64,000 bases of DNA from Bemisia tabaci (Eukaryota; Arthropoda; Insecta; Hemiptera; Aleyrodidae). Where the stretch lies: assembly GCF_918797505.1 (NCBI RefSeq), contig NC_092795.1, forward strand, positions 28,817,131 through 28,881,130, written 5' to 3'. A program made the translations under genes and the position numbers. This document shows positions 1-13,383 of this stretch, in pieces. Below the pieces are notes generated by a model. The model had not been told where the DNA came from, made no database searches, and saw only the letters and a list, made by a program, of their open reading frames with translations. Each line of letters starts with the position of its first letter. The first letter of the stretch is position 1.

Positions 1-3000
1 AGGAATATGAAAATGCGGTTTCTGGCTAAAGTACTTCTAATTCTTGTGTGAAATTAGGTGCAAAATTAGAGACATTTTCAGTCAGACATGTCCAACAGTT
101 TCCTGATAAAATGCAATTTTCGAGGGTAAATTTTGTGACTTTGAAAAGAAATAAAATTGAACCGTCTAATAAACGAGTTTACAGGAAAAAAAGTTACTGC
201 GATACTAACAGGCCAAGAGTGATTTTAGCACGAGGATGTTGGAAAATTGCATAACTGTTCGCGAATAACACGCTTGACGTGTTTAGGTATTGCATACGTT
301 CTCTAACAACGTAATGAAGGCCTCATAAACTGTCTTCGAATGAGTTGTTGTCAAAAACCGACGTAGTGACGCGTCAAAAACACAGTGCGTAAATTTTCGT
401 AAATTTCTCCGCTTCGTTGAAAACTCGGTCCCGATTTCGCCTCCCAACTACGCAGTTGTGCCCCTCAAAGCCGCTGCCTCTCGGTCGATCGCCCGTGGCC
501 CTGACCCCTTGCTGTCAATCCCTCGTTTGATCCCCACAACCGTATTTTGATGCACTCATTCACCGAATCCATCAATGAGATGACCCACTCCCGACGCCGG
601 AATATTGGGCGCACGGCTGCCGCGTTTTACACATTTTCATGATTTCCAAGTGCCGTGACCAAGAGTATTGTCCGGCGGACAGCGTCTCACTCGGGGTTGA
701 TCTCCAAGGCTTTGGAGAGGGGTTTGATAGCCGACCGATAGCTCATAATTCCTGGGTTTTCTCATAATTTTTGAGCATATCATATGCTGAAATATGCTAA
801 AATTTAATAATTATTAAACAAAAATTTTAAAAATATAGCTTCTAACTATACAAAAGTAGAGACAATTTACTAAAGGTTTTGGAGTGAATACCTAAAATAA
901 AATTTATTAGCTTACGCTTTTTCTGTAGAATAACGAGTTAGTGAAACAGAAAAAACGAAAGCTTGAATAAAAACGTCCGGTATTTTCAGACAAAGTTTGA
1001 CCCAGAAACACCTCGGAAAAATCCAAAAATACGTCCCGAGTGAATATTGAAAATCATTTTCCGTTCCGATTTTCATTCAGAAAGTAATTTTAAAGCTAAA
1101 TCAGAGTTTTTTTTCATCAAATTGTCCGCATCATTTTCTGACGTGGTTCGTGGTAAGTGATAAGTGGTGTCCTATAAAATCCAGAATTAGCCAATCAATC
1201 GATCGATCAACGATCGAAACGGAATTTTGCACGTGAGGAGTCATTTCACGAAACGAGTTGTAGATATAATACTTCATACTCTGCCCTTGCGAGCAAAATT
1301 TGTGTATATGTACTAGTTACCCAAAATAATCTTACTAACGACAGTGGGTGGATATGCCACTCGAAAGGACCATTTAAGGACCAGTGCAACGTAGACCTGC
1401 ACCAAAGATAACAATCACTCTTATATGTATTTATCAGTGACGATGGGGTCATTTGTACATAAATTCAGTTGATAGTTAGTTAAAGAGTCCTTGCTGCATA
1501 TCTTGATCACCATGCCGAAACATTAACATTATTGAACATTTAAGGTAGACTGTTTGAGATGTCACCTTCCGGCATGAGATCAATATATACTGCCACAAAC
1601 GAAACATGTACCGAAGACTTTACTCGTAAATTTCATCAATTTACCTATAACCATAAAAGACAGTAGAGTGGTTCATCTTTTTTTATAGATATCAAAATTG
1701 GGAAACAAGACAGTTTTTTGGGCAGGCTAGGCAGACAATGAACTAAAATAGGAAAGATAAGTACTTAGACAGGATAACCGATGGTCACACCCGTTAACTC
1801 TTTAAAATGGGAAGAATTGACTGATTCTGGATAAAGTTGCGAGAAATTATCATGCGTGTCACCATGATGAAGTGACGATTATTTCAAATTACGGGCTTTA
1901 AGTGCAGAAGATTCAAAGCCTTTACGAGTGACAATGTTCCCGCAAGGAGTCTTTTGTCTCATTTTCAGCAACTTGTACATTTTTTGCCCCCATGAAAAAT
2001 TCATGATTGCGCCACTGACATTTTAGCCAAGTGGCACACTGTTACAAGGCCTTGCAAAATACTCAAGACGGTATCACAGCATTTAAATATCATTTAATGT
2101 CTTTATATTACTTTTTTAAATAAATTAGTTAATGTCCGTTAGATGGTACACTGATTTTTAAAGTAAATGCAAAGGTAGACCTTAAATTTGGCGACAGTGG
2201 TGGAAATATTATTTTAGCGAAAAGACACGACTCCGGGAGAGCATTGAATAAACTTTTTTGGCACAGCTCACGGCTCAACTTTGATGTGTTCCACAAGTTT
2301 GTTTTGAAACAACCTTCTTCGTATGGGTTAGGGGCAAAACAGAGGCTAACTGTTTGTTCGGCAGCTTTTGCGCTCGTGCAACTTTGCCGGATCGGATGGT
2401 GAAATCGGCATGCTTTATGCGCAGTCTAGTGAAGAAAAATGTTGATTCGTAGCATCATTCGGCAACACACCGCGGGAAATTCGACCAAAATCGACACCTT
2501 CGCATCGGGCGCGAGCTATTTTCGCGGCCGTTGTGGAAAACGCTGTGGTGAAGCATAGTAATTAGTTATGGAGGAACCCATCGTAAATATTGTGTTTATG
2601 GGCCGCGGTAGTACGATCTGCATTTCTGCCGCCTCAGGAAAAACGCCGAATGAATATTCGGAGGTTGCCGAATTCCCTCAAATAAAAATTTATTTTTGAA
2701 TGAAGTTATCAATATCGACAGCACACCCGATAGGGGAAAGCTGGTACTTTCAAAGCCCCAGTCTCCTATAGAGGCAAAAACTTAATGACTAACAGCGAAT
2801 CGGCAGATATCTGCCTTATATTGCGGAGGAACAATAGGAATTGCAATTATTTGCATTGGTTTTTTCTGATAAAACACTGATCATATAAAATTTGAATAAC
2901 CGCTCTGAAATTTACTTCGCCTTGCAGATTTTTCGAAGTTGACGGTTTAAATTTTGAGAAACATGCATTTTTATCTGAGCTTTTCTAAAATTCCCTAATT

Positions 3001-4873
3001 TCAATCGGGTTTGATGAAAACCCGTCTACTTTCTTCACATTGGTTGCGTTTACGGCGAAGAATGCACCCATATTACAAAATTGTTATTTATTGATTACTT
3101 CAATCTCTCCCTCCCCATCCCTCTCTCTCTCTCTCTTTAAAATTTACTGGCTACAGAAAAATTACAACTTGTATTTGAAAGTCCCGCAAATTGCCTCTCT
3201 CATACCTGCACGGATAAAAAAGTTCGCTAGTTTTTCATTGAAATTTTCAGTACACTAAATTAATATTGCGAATATTAAAATTTTCATTTTTCAGAGGGGG
3301 GCCCTCACAAGTAGCCTAGAATGGTCATACTTCATTCGGAAAAATTTGGCAACACCCGTTCGTTAACGCGACGTTCTTCCTCAGCAGCAGCACAACCGTG
3401 CAGAGGCGGTGCAAAACTTTTCCGCGTCATAGATCTCACAACATTATTGAAACTTTAAGCGGCGACCTTTCATCTAATTTTAAATAAATCTGAAACATGC
3501 GCTTGCTACTCCATTCCGTTCTCCCTACTCTACGACGCCTGTCGACTTTTCCACTGATCGCACATAAAAAACTGCAGGAGAATAAGATTTAAAAGCTCTT
3601 ATCTTCAAAAAACAGTACTCTTGTGCAAGCAAATGGTGCAGCATTCCGATATAGAGTGACCCGAGAGCGGCCCCATTACATTTCGGTGCACTATGAATCC
3701 TTTACCCGAGTCGTCCGGTTTCCGACAGTGGCCTGGCGTGAATTGCGATTTATCGATTGTTATGCCATTTAAACCTATGGAAAAGGATCGATAAATAGGG
3801 TGTTCGCAGCGAACACCTTAATAATCGATTATTTACCATAGGTTTCAATGGCATAACAATCGATAAATCGCAATTCACGCCACGCCACTGGTTTCCAAGC
3901 TTTAATTCAGACCCGAGGTCTGCCGTAATTAGATAGAATGGAGGACCCGGTAAGAATTGGACGTATAAAATATGTCCTCGTCAAATTTTCACGCAGGAGA
4001 CCTTAAACATGCCGAAAACTTTCAAAAATTAAGTCGTAAGTGAAAAATTGACGTTTATAGTATACTTCGTGAATAGTAAATACCAACTTCAGTTTCCATC
4101 CATCAGACCATAATCAATGTAAATCAGCCATTAAAAACAACTTTTACGGTAGGTAAATGACTAGGACATGATTTCCTACACATTACCTTTCCTTCTGATG
4201 TAAAGCACTTTTGATCAAAAAAATCAGCACACAGGAGAATTTTCCCATAGAGGAGTATACCGAAATTATTTTAGTGCTCTATTTGACTCAAGTAGACTTT
4301 GGTTTTTTTTGTAAGTGAAAAATGTGGATGGTGCACAAAAAACGCTATTTTCTCACGTGTGAACGGAATTCGGAAAGTTTCAACGAGTCCATCGTTCTCT
4401 ACATATTTTAAGAGGGGAGCATGTTTTATGATGCTAGAGGTCCAATTAGCATTCGGGTCGTGCCAATTTAAGGGGTTTCTTTTTTTTACGGGGGGGGGGG
4501 GGGGGTGCGCAATGAGTACATGTGCAACAGTTTTAACATATGCTGAGTGGAGACGCTTTGGAAAAAAACCTTCTTATTTTGCACTTTTTCCATTCTTTTT
4601 ATCTTTTCTTTGTCACTCTCCTTTTTATCTGATTTCTCTGCAGTTTGTTATTCTTTCCTCCTATTTTTTTTATTCTCTTTCTTCTCCCTATCTTGCTCTT
4701 GCTCCTAATGCACCCCCGACTGACACGCAAATTGCGCACTTAAGTATCTTTTTTCTTTCAAACTCTCGGCCGACATTGACAGCATTCTCAAAATTCCTAA
4801 AAAGATAAACCATGGACTTTAACTTTTAATGAGTGTGCTTAAAACTAAATTGACTGATTTGATCGTGTTTCAG
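1..4873 (+). other. Intron and upstream part of the MLCK gene
   Basis: No coding exon was recognised in this stretch. It must be intronic, because the first visible exon at 4874 starts inside a codon after a CAG acceptor. It holds a GC-richer island at about 403-730 and another at about 2320-2660, both unlike the surrounding AT-rich DNA and possibly regulatory. There is a CT microsatellite at about 3119-3136. A piece resembling the right end of the 46519 foldback family lies near 3340-3395. A run of about 15 G sits near 4491. Confidence 0.6.
3726..3890. repeat. Foldback element, ATCGAT-core family, copy 1
   Basis: The two halves are inverted copies of each other, each about 75 bp, beginning with GGCGTGAATTGCGATTTATC and its complement at the far end. 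The centre carries CCTATGGAAAAGGATCGAT. GGTTTCC stands on both sides (3718-3724 and 3890-3896), which looks like a target-site duplication. A second copy lies at 49394-49554 and a relative sharing the core at 11368-11525. It has no coding capacity, so I read it as a MITE. Confidence 0.8.
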
Positions 4874-5015
4874 GATAGAGGGCGGCGAGCTGTTTGAAAG
4901 AGTCATCGACGATGACTTCATTTTGACTGAGAAAGCTTGCACAGTCTTCGTCAGACAGATCTGCGAAGCTGTGGAATTTATGCACTCCAAAAACATTCTT
5001 CACTTAGACATGAAG
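4874..5015 (+). CDS. Strn-Mlck: MLCK kinase exon (subdomains V-VIB), stretchin-MLCK type
   Basis: This internal exon follows a CAG acceptor at 4871-4873 and ends at a GTATGT donor. The first base completes a codon carried by an exon outside the window. It then reads 47 codons from IEGGELFERV (subdomain V) through EAVEFMHSKN to HLDMK, the start of the catalytic loop. HLD in place of HRD is usual in the MLCK/titin kinase branch. The Asp of HLD is the catalytic base. The intron falls exactly between the Lys and the Pro of the HLDMKPEN loop, and the next exon opens with PENILC in phase. The ATP-binding N-lobe and the gene start lie to the left of the window. Family assignment is strong. The exact orthologue, stretchin-MLCK rather than another MLCK, rests on resemblance to the fly protein from memory. 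Confidence 0.9.
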
Positions 5016-6256
5016 GTATGTTACTTTTTTCTTCTGAACAGTGGGAAATCTTCACGGTAGCGGTTAAAATTCTTTAAAAATAACAAACTTATAGTCGTAA
5101 TGAATAGATCACCTGCAGTATCAGGAACTTGGGATCCACTTGAAATCCAAACGCCCCCCCCCCCCCCCGAATACTAAATTGCTATTGTTTATGTCTAGAA
5201 TCAACTTACAAAAAGCTCTTGAAGTCTAGACCTTCTAGGTCACGGTTCGTCACGTAAATACACGAGAGTCTCGATCGTTTTCACGCATGTTCACTATGCA
5301 GAGATAGAAAAACTCAATGGGCAGAGCTACTATGACTGCAAGCAGAAAATGAGTATCTTGAAATTTGAATGGTACATTGTGTTTAGCCCTATCCGCACAG
5401 AGAAGTTGACCCTATACATACGGTGATTCTCTGATAGTTTTGAGTATGGCTTACGACATCATTACGATCTCAATTTCGAAAACCTTGTATGAGCTTGAAT
5501 GTTGATTTCGAAGAATACCAGTGGCGTAAGATTCTCTTAATAATAAGTATACGTATATTTGGACGAATTTTATCTGCATGAAAAGTTTTGGAAAAGGACA
5601 TACATGAAACAGGTTTGAAAAGCATACACGAAAATTATAGGAACGCATACAAAATCAGACGAATCTGGATGTTGCACTAGGGCATCACAGCAAGGAGTAT
5701 TCGGAAAAACCTTTCAAGGCTGTATATAAAAATCCTGCGGCAGTTGATGGTCTACACCTCTTTTTACTGATAGAACTCTTTCGTGTGATGCAATTCTCAA
5801 TTGCAGTATACCATAACGCGAAATAAGTCTAGTTGAAAGATAATTTTGGGGAAACCCCTTGGTCTTTTCGGGATGGTTAATGCATTTCCACCGCCCAGTA
5901 TTTCCAATTATTGCAGCAGTTCTTGGGTAAAGAACAGAGCTCACGGAACTATGACGGCTTACCACACCGTCACAGGCTCAATTTTAGCTGCTGACATGAA
6001 TAAAATATCTGCAGTAGTAACACAGTGAATGGCAATCATCACTGTTATCACGCCCGATAAGGGTTGCACGATAACAAGTGATGACAAATATGTATTGCCT
6101 TTGCAGCTGAAAATGAGCCCATGAAGGCTCAAAACTTCCTGTATGACCTTTTAAAGTTCACTTTTTAAAAACAAATTTACCTTATAGTCTACCCATTGTT
6201 CCAGTCTGCCTCCTCTCGTAATCTACTTCATACTACTCTTTAATTTTAATAATTAT

Positions 6257-6776
6257 GCCGAAATAGAGATGTTGCATGTGTGAGGAATTTGCGATTTGAC
6301 TATTGATTCCTATGTAAAAGTTTGCGAGAAACACGATGGTGCCACTGGTTTTCTCTGAAATCAACTCCCAAGCTTAAAAAAAGCTCTCAAGTTGAGGCCA
6401 AAATGGAGGGGATATCCCACGCTATCCTGAGAGTCACCTCTACATCAAGACAAACTCTCCTTGCAAAGATAGGGAGCAAATACATTTGCAGGGTTGCCAT
6501 GTTTTCAGTTTTAGAGTCCCCAAATAAAGTGGCAACCCTGCTAATGTATTTGCTCCTTATCTTCTCATGGAGAGTTTGTCTTGATGTATATAGAGGTGGA
6601 CTCTCAGGATAGCGTGGGATATCCCCTCCATTTTGGCCTCAACTTGAGAGCTTTTTTTGAGCTTGGGAGTTGATTTCAGAGGAAACCAGTGGCACCATCG
6701 TGTTTCTCACCAAGTTTTACGTGAGAATCAATAGTCAAATCGCAAATTCCTCACACATGCAACATCTCCATGATGC
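6257..6776. repeat. Long near-perfect palindrome (about 520 bp)
   Basis: The left arm (from CCGAAATAGAGATGTTGCAT) and the right arm are inverted copies for about 230 bp each. The only unpaired part is a short centre near 6500-6530 (flanked by GGGTTGCCA and TGGCAACCC). Mismatches are few, mostly at the outer end near 6303-6325 and 6714-6730. It has no coding capacity: the open frames across it are read-through of the inverted arms. It is intronic and would form a very long RNA hairpin in the kinase pre-mRNA. Confidence 0.85.
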
Positions 6777-8798
6777 CGAAATTATCCCTACAAGTATGGT
6801 AGTAAAATCTGACCGTTTAGAAAATTTCGTACATCATCACGTGGAATGGTCAGGCAAGGACAAAGTATTTGAAAGGGATGCGATTTGCCTCTAATTTTCC
6901 CGGTTTTTAATAATTTTCGTCGGAGAAATTTCAGTAGAGACGGACTACGAACCCAGGCGTGAGCTAACTAGGGATGGAATTTGGGAGACTTCTCTGGATT
7001 CCGGCTCGGCTAGACAGACTAGAATTCGTTAAGAGGGTATTTCGGTTCGGCCTACTGAGCAATTTAGCGCCTTGATGCCAGACCATCCATTTTCCCGAGA
7101 TTTTCCAGCGAATTTGTCGGCGCTTTACCTCCCAAACAAAGAAGCAGTATCCTCTCACGTTTTTGATTTCACAGTAAAATTTACCATTTGAAATACCCGA
7201 TCAAATTAAGAATATTCAGTCCAGTTTATTAAAATCGACTAAGATACAAGATTTTGGCACTATTGGTATACCACGTTCGCTAAGTGGCCGCAACTGTGAA
7301 TTATATTAACAGAGATGTCCATTCTCCAAATTTCATCAGAATTTTTAAAACAGACGTGCCACGGTCTGTGCACCGCCGCGCGGTAACGCCAGGGTTTGCA
7401 GGATTAGAAGGCGATCAACACTCACGGAAATGGAGCTATGGTCTACGGGTGGACGATTTTCAGGGGAGTTAGTTTATTAAGGGTTGGGTCGAAAAATTAT
7501 AGCATTTACGACATTGACGAAAAGCTCTTGTTGGTGACTGAAATCACATTGAGTACGGTACTGCTCTTTTTTGTGCTGGTAGAATGTTTAAAGGCATTTA
7601 ATAATTTTGTAATTTTATGCTATACACATGGAAAATTAGAATGTCAAATACCTATCTTCATCTCAAAACTTAACTTCTTTGAACTGCAAGTTTTTTTGTT
7701 TTTCTCAAGTTTCTCTTGTCACAAAATTTTCAGAGAATTCACACGTAAAGTAAAGACTACAGTTGATTGCTCTATATTTTCAATATTTTTTCTGAACTTG
7801 GGTCCCTGTCCCTTTCCACGGTCTCTAAGAGTGAGAAAATCGGATTTAAAATACAAGTTTTTTTAATAATCGGAATTATTCAACGCGGGAGAGCAGATGC
7901 GTAAGATAAAAACTGGATTTCTAAAATATAATACCCATGGTTAATTGGATATAGGTTTACATTTCAAACGGACACCATTTCCATAGTAATTTATTGTTGT
8001 TCCTGCGGGATTCAAGCGTCCGCTTGTTCAAATTTATACGAGTCGGTTGAAAGTTACTTTCTGGATATTTACATTGACATTTTCAAAGATGATTTGAAAT
8101 GATTTATGATTCTGATGATTCTTCTAAATTTCATATATCACGTCCAACATCAGTGTTTGAAAACTTCAGTTGCCTTTTGCGCTCAAAATGGCACCACTGA
8201 CGTGCTGAACAATCGGCTCCAGGTGGACCGTGGAGCGCGTGTTTCATAGACTTGGCTGAAATTCAGGCGCTTGATCCCTGGGCCGTACGAATTGCAGTCA
8301 ACTTGAGTTCGATACGCCTTAACTGCTCTCCACCGCGCTAGTTTCAAGACCTGCTTTAACATTTCACTCTCCTTCAGAGCAGATTGCCATATTTAAATTC
8401 CAAATCACGCACATTGAAAAATGTCACGGTTTGATACACCATATCCATAATGGCATCCCAGCACCCTATTCGGCAGTGAGAAAAACAATAAAAGTAACTT
8501 TCGTTGAATATTTCAGACGAAGTAATTCCTTTTAAGTAAACTGGAATTCTTTTCAAAAGAACTTGTCTCTGAAAATCTCCAATGAGTTCAATTTCACTTC
8601 GCTTCAAAAAGTTTTCAATGTAAAGACCAAACTTGTGAGGTTCTTCATATCAGGCGAACGAGAAAACTTATAACACGATTCTCGTTAGCCTAGTCTTTAG
8701 ATTCATACTTTGAGGTGATGTAATTCTGACACAGAGTGGTATCGCTCAGTTATATGAATTTACCATTTTAGAAACCTTATGAATTCTCATTTATGTTC

Positions 8799-9022
8799 AT
8801 TGGAAAAAGACACATTGGATCTGGAGTCCGGACTCTTGAAAACATTGACAAGAAAAAATACTCTTGATTTAATCGGATTTTTGCTCGAATCAAAACGAAA
8901 TCCGCTTAAATCAAGAGGCTTGGTTCTTGATTTAAGCTAGATTCTGATTGAATCAAGAGTACTTTTTCTTGTCGATTTTTTAAGAGTCTGGACTCTAGAT
9001 CCGATGTATTTTTTTTCAAGTG
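8799..9022. repeat. MITE, ACACATTGGATC hairpin family, copy 1
   Basis: This is a diverged copy of the most common hairpin family in the window. It has an end TTGG-A-run-CACATTGGATC, then the TACTCTTGAT and AATCAAGAG arms, and it closes with a T-run before AAGTG. Other copies are at 16810, 22422, 47529, 58614 and 59579. It lies about 440 bp upstream of a kinase exon. Confidence 0.8.
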
Positions 9023-9461
9023 CTTGATTCCATGAGACGTTCCTCATTGAATTTACTTTAAAAAAACCGAATAGGTAGAAATTTCAAACTAGTTATCACC
9101 GATTATTTGTGTGATAACCGCTTCGATGCGGTCGAGGGAAAGTCAGCTATCTCTCCGATACGCCCGTTTATTTACAGATGGTGCAAAAGGAAAGACTTAA
9201 AAATGATTTAAAGATACCCCGTGCCGACGAAAGTAGCCTCCACCTCTCATGAGTGGCGCCTAAGTTGGAAGTATGAGGCTATATCACACATCGGCTGAAA
9301 AACCTCACAAAACCCATTATATTATTTTCTATGTACGTCTTTTTTGAAAACCGCCCACGCAGTTATATCACTTCTGGCTAGCGGCGACAATTTCTCTTTC
9401 GTTTGATAAATGCGAGAAGGTGCTAAGATTTTAACGTCCCATTCGTCATCTCTGATTTCAG

Positions 9462-9661
9462 CCGGAAAATATTCTGTGCCTCACGAAGACGGGGAACCGC
9501 ATCAAGATAATAGACTTCGGGCTGGCGCGAAAGTTCGATCCTGGCAAGAAGCTCCAAGTTCTGTTCGGCACCCCCGAATTCGTCGCCCCCGAAGTGGTGA
9601 ACTTCGACCAGATAGGATTTGGCACTGACATGTGGTCCGTCGGCGTCATTTGTTACGTTCT
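9462..9661 (+). CDS. Strn-Mlck: MLCK kinase exon (subdomains VIB-IX)
   Basis: The exon follows TTTCAG and ends before GTGAGT with two bases of a Leu codon. It reads PENILC, the IIDFGLARKF segment with the Mg-binding DFG, FGTPEFVAPEVV with the APE motif, and GTDMWSVGVICYVL with the subdomain IX Asp. The sequence around these motifs (KTGNRIKIIDFGLA, VLFGTPEFVAPEV) is typical of MLCK. It joins in phase 0 to the 4874-5015 exon and in phase 2 to the exon at 10587. All catalytic residues are intact, so this is an active-type kinase and not a pseudokinase. Reverse-strand frames of 116 and 63 codons over it are shadows. Confidence 0.95.
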
Positions 9662-10586
9662 GTGAGTACAAAAAAACATCCTCCTTAAATATCAATGACA
9701 AAGTTGCAGATTTGGAAAACGTCGCCGTGTTGGTTCTGGCGAAATAGATAAAAACTCGGGAAACCCTTTTCATTTGATTTGTTGGCGTCTATTTATACGT
9801 TTTCGCCGGGGTCGTAGCGCCCTGCTCCGTTGTTTTTTCTCTGATACTGACTCCCCCTCCACCCCGCTTCACACTCCCACAGGTGAATAAATTTAATTGA
9901 GGCTTCGTGCCAATTACGATACACCCGCTTCCGACAGCGGCAATCGATGGTGCAATTACGAAAACACATAACTCGACAGCGACGTTGAAAAATCTCCTCT
10001 TCCACTTTGTCTAGTATAGGCTGATTAAAGTGAAATTTAAAGATATTCTCGGAATATTTCAAATATTCGTATGCATTTTCTTGCAAATATGTTTCCAGCG
10101 ATACAATACAATCAACATCATAATATTACAAGAAATAAAGTTTAATATGAAAATAAAATAATTAGCAAAAACGTTTGTGTTGTAATTCGTTGTTCCTCTC
10201 ACGAAAGAACGTAACTAAACTTGAGTGTTGCCAAATATTTCCACGCAAATTTTATTTTTACCAGGAGAATTTTGGTATTTTCTAACTAGAAATTTCACTG
10301 ATTTTTCTTCTGATACCGTGCAAAAATCAGAAAAGTGTGCTACACAAATATTGCAGGTATATTCTCGTGAAAAATAGAATTGACTGTGTAAATTTTGCGA
10401 CCTTCGAAAAGAGATAGTTTCCTTTGCTCGAGAAGCGACGATTAGAGGTCGTGATTTTCGGCTTTCATCATGGATATACTTTACTTAGTGTAGAGAAAAA
10501 ATAGTTCAATTCAGTATACCAGGGTAAGATACTCTAGTAAACAAGAAAACGACCGTTATTCATTTGCGAATCAATATATTCCACAG
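9662..10586 (+). other. Intron of the MLCK gene
   Basis: The donor is GTGAGT and the acceptor is TTCCACAG. A moderately GC-rich stretch at about 9800-10000 has no frame that I can interpret. Sequence at about 10215-10430 resembles the diverged foldback relatives seen near 44471 and 54360 (it shares a TATTCTCGTGAAAAA-like segment), but no clear ends can be set. Confidence 0.55.
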
Positions 10587-10739
10587 ATTATCGGGGCTAT
10601 CTCCATTTATGGGCGAGAATGACGTTGCAACAATGGCCAACGTGACTATCGCCACGTACGATTTTGACGATGATGCATTTAGTACAATTTCCGAGGATGC
10701 TAAGGACTTCATTCGCAGGCTACTCCTCAAAGACAAAGA
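10587..10739 (+). CDS. Strn-Mlck: MLCK kinase exon (subdomains IX-X)
   Basis: The exon opens after CACAG, completes the split Leu codon and reads LSGLSPFMGENDVATMANV, then DFDDDAFSTISEDAKDFI and RRLLLKDKD. It ends at a GTAAGT donor after the first two bases of a codon (GA). Both candidate downstream exons begin with C, giving Asp in either case. The SGLSPFMG and AKDF segments are characteristic of MLCK-like kinases. This donor is the branching point between the long and short isoforms. Confidence 0.95.
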
Positions 10740-11367
10740 GTAAGTAACTATTCATAAATCACGCATATATTCTGAAACAAAATTACAGACGACTCACAAG
10801 AATTCTGAATTGAAATCATGATAAATCCGGAGAAAATTTCGAGAGGTTGCAAGTAGAAAGTTATATTGAGGATGCGATTTAATGAATAAACAGATCGAAT
10901 TGAATGAATCCAAAGTTGCATAAAAAATTGACAATTCAGCAGTATAATAATTATTGATTTATAAGTAAAGTCGGATATGATTAAGTAAAAATATTGTTGG
11001 TTCACTCAACATTCGGGTTCATTCAATCGGATGTCGCAGCTTGAATATCCGAAAATGCTGACATTGTGTTCTTTTAATCAAATGCAGAATTGAATTTGAT
11101 AGGAACTTTTCATAGTGAATATTGTCGAATTCGCGAATCATAAAATGCTCATGGAAACGACACCAAAGAGTAGTTATGCTAGATCACATTTACGTTCCAT
11201 TTGGTTGTCCATTTCAAGATGATTGTGATATTCGTATATTTAGTATACATGCCATTTTAAGCGGGATATAGTGCCAATTCGTGAAATAATGTCTGAAAGG
11301 AAAATTTCTTTTTCGCTTTTAATCGAGAAACATGGGTGCTGATTAAGAAGACGATTAACCAGGTGCA

Positions 11368-11525
11368 CTGGCGGATCCAGCGGTTTGGGAACACCGGATT
11401 TCCTCCGTTCAAACCTATGGAAAAGTATCGATTCTTGGAGGGGCCAGTGCTCGGGCAAGAATCGATAATGCATACGTTTAAATGGAGAAAATTCGGTGTT
11501 GCCAAATTGCGAGATCCGCCTCTGA
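11368..11525. repeat. Foldback element related to the ATCGAT-core family
   Basis: The ends are inverted (GGCGGATC near 11371 against GATCCGCC near 11513). The two halves pair through ACACCG/CGGTGT and CAAGAATCGAT/ATCGATTCTTG. The core CAAACCTATGGAAAAGTATC matches the core of the elements at 3726 and 49394, while the ends differ. It is therefore a separate subfamily. Confidence 0.65.
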
Positions 11526-13383
11526 CCAGGTGTTTTCCAAGCGAGTTGTTATACATATGGATAATTTTGTCGTGCAAGGAAAACAGTGACCAAATTTGTA
11601 AAAATCGTAGGTTATCACGGAAGATCCGTGTGACAATATCAACTATATTCCGGGCTGCATTTGGTGCCAGTCAGGAAAGTAGTTGAACCAGCCGGAGGTA
11701 CGGTTGGTTCAGCCGAAAATGTGGTTGAATCAACCATACCTCTAGCACTAGCTGGTGCCTTCACGTCTTCGGCTAGCGCCAAAATCAGCCAGATTGAGAT
11801 TGGCATACTTTTTTTTCGCTATGGCAACATATTTAGATTGAAATATCCATGGATTTTGCTATTGCAGCTAGAAACGATGGTACTTTACTCTCCCCTTTAG
11901 CCAAGAGTCTTGGACTTGATTAGCCCTAGCCGAACGTAATACATGATTAAATAACCGATTTTAACGATTCTCAGCGGCAATTATTGTAAGTTCAAAAAAA
12001 ACCGTTTTCCCACCATTCAAATATATTATAAATATCGATCCTACGGCTTCCTGACTTGGAATCGATTGTATTACATGCATTTAAATGGAGGAAAAGCACA
12101 GTTTCCAACTCGCAAGAGCGCCACTGTTAATTTCTAATCAGGTACCACTTGAATCCATGGCTACCGGTTCGTTTGATGAAGGGTAAATCCAACGGTCCTT
12201 TACGAACAGTTACTAATAGTATAGATTGGTATGAGCAGAATACTGTGTGCAGTTAACTGAAATGGAAAATTTTGCGTTTTAAACACAATTATCGTGTGCT
12301 GCGCCTTAAAAACTCCATGAGACAGCACTCAGTTTAGGCGTGACAAAGACCCATTTATGCTTTTAATATATCCTGAAGAAATTTGGCTAACGCTTCATTT
12401 TCATTTATCGATTAATCCCTATGATCTTTCGCTTTAATTGCCAATACTTCATTAGCAAACCCCTCCTCTCGGTTGTATCCTCTCTGCATTACAGGCAGAC
12501 TGACTTAAATAACTTGCTCAGTATTTGCTTCGATCACTTGGATCACTTCTTCTTGCTTTTGAGTACTTTTCTGCCTCCGTTTGAAAACCTCCTCTTGTAT
12601 TTTGCAATTTCTTGCACTCCTCAACTCCTTCGCTCTACTTAATCTTCATCACCAAGAAACACAAGAAAAAGGTCCTTCTCATCCATGATACAAACAAGCC
12701 CCAAAACTCACTTTTTCTCATATCTTAAAATTCGAATGCGCATTAACGTGTGCAATGCTCCGTCATTATAAACGATACTCCTCTCATCTCATTTTCAACC
12801 TCCAAATTTTCTTACGTTTCCTTCGGGATTCAACAATACCTTTCGTTTTGCACATCTTCCAAGCATGAAAAAAATAACGATTTCATTTAAAATTGATTCT
12901 TCTCGTATCCTTTGCAAAGCTATCTCCCAACCTGCACAAGATGTATTTTAAAGAGGAGCAATACTTATCATATGCAAAACTCCGGTTTGTTTTCAAAAGT
13001 TCTTCACTTCAAGCTCGGTAGTTCATTCAAATATAGTATTGGAAAGTTAGTTCAAGTAAACATTATTATTAAATATTAATTTTCAAGCACCGGTGCAATT
13101 AAATCTCATCTAGAGGCGGTTTTTGTCTTCCTCATGAGAAAAATACACACACTCTCTTTTACTTATAACTTGTATTCCTCTACTAAAGAAAAGAAACCGA
13201 ATACCTAAATAGTAATAAGAACAGAATTCAAAGTGAGATATCTCCCATGTCCTCGGACGTTTGCCCCTTCCAATTGACAGTTCATTTTTAATGTTCGGAA
13301 GAGAGCTTTCTGGAGCATTGAAATCAGAATCAAAGGAGATATTTTAGTTTCTCAATGATATTCATATCGATAATGATATTTTA

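Larger units (their letters stand above)
5016..9461 (+). other. Intron of the MLCK gene
   Basis: This 4.4 kb intron has a GTATGT donor and a TTTCAG acceptor. It contains a C-run near 5155, the 520 bp palindrome at 6257-6776 and a MITE at 8799-9022. Open frames within it, such as 7438-7866, show no recognisable domain and are AT-rich with no codon bias that I can see. Confidence 0.7.

Noticed and set aside
4299..4808. 169-codon plus-strand frame
   Set aside because: It runs through a G-run and T/C-rich tracts in a kinase intron. No domain, and the composition is typical of read-through of low-complexity DNA.
6322..6612. 96-codon frame
   Set aside because: It lies wholly in the inverted arms of the 6257-6776 palindrome.
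7438..7866. 142-codon plus-strand frame
   Set aside because: AT-rich intronic frame, Phe/Leu-rich by composition, with no splice context or domain.
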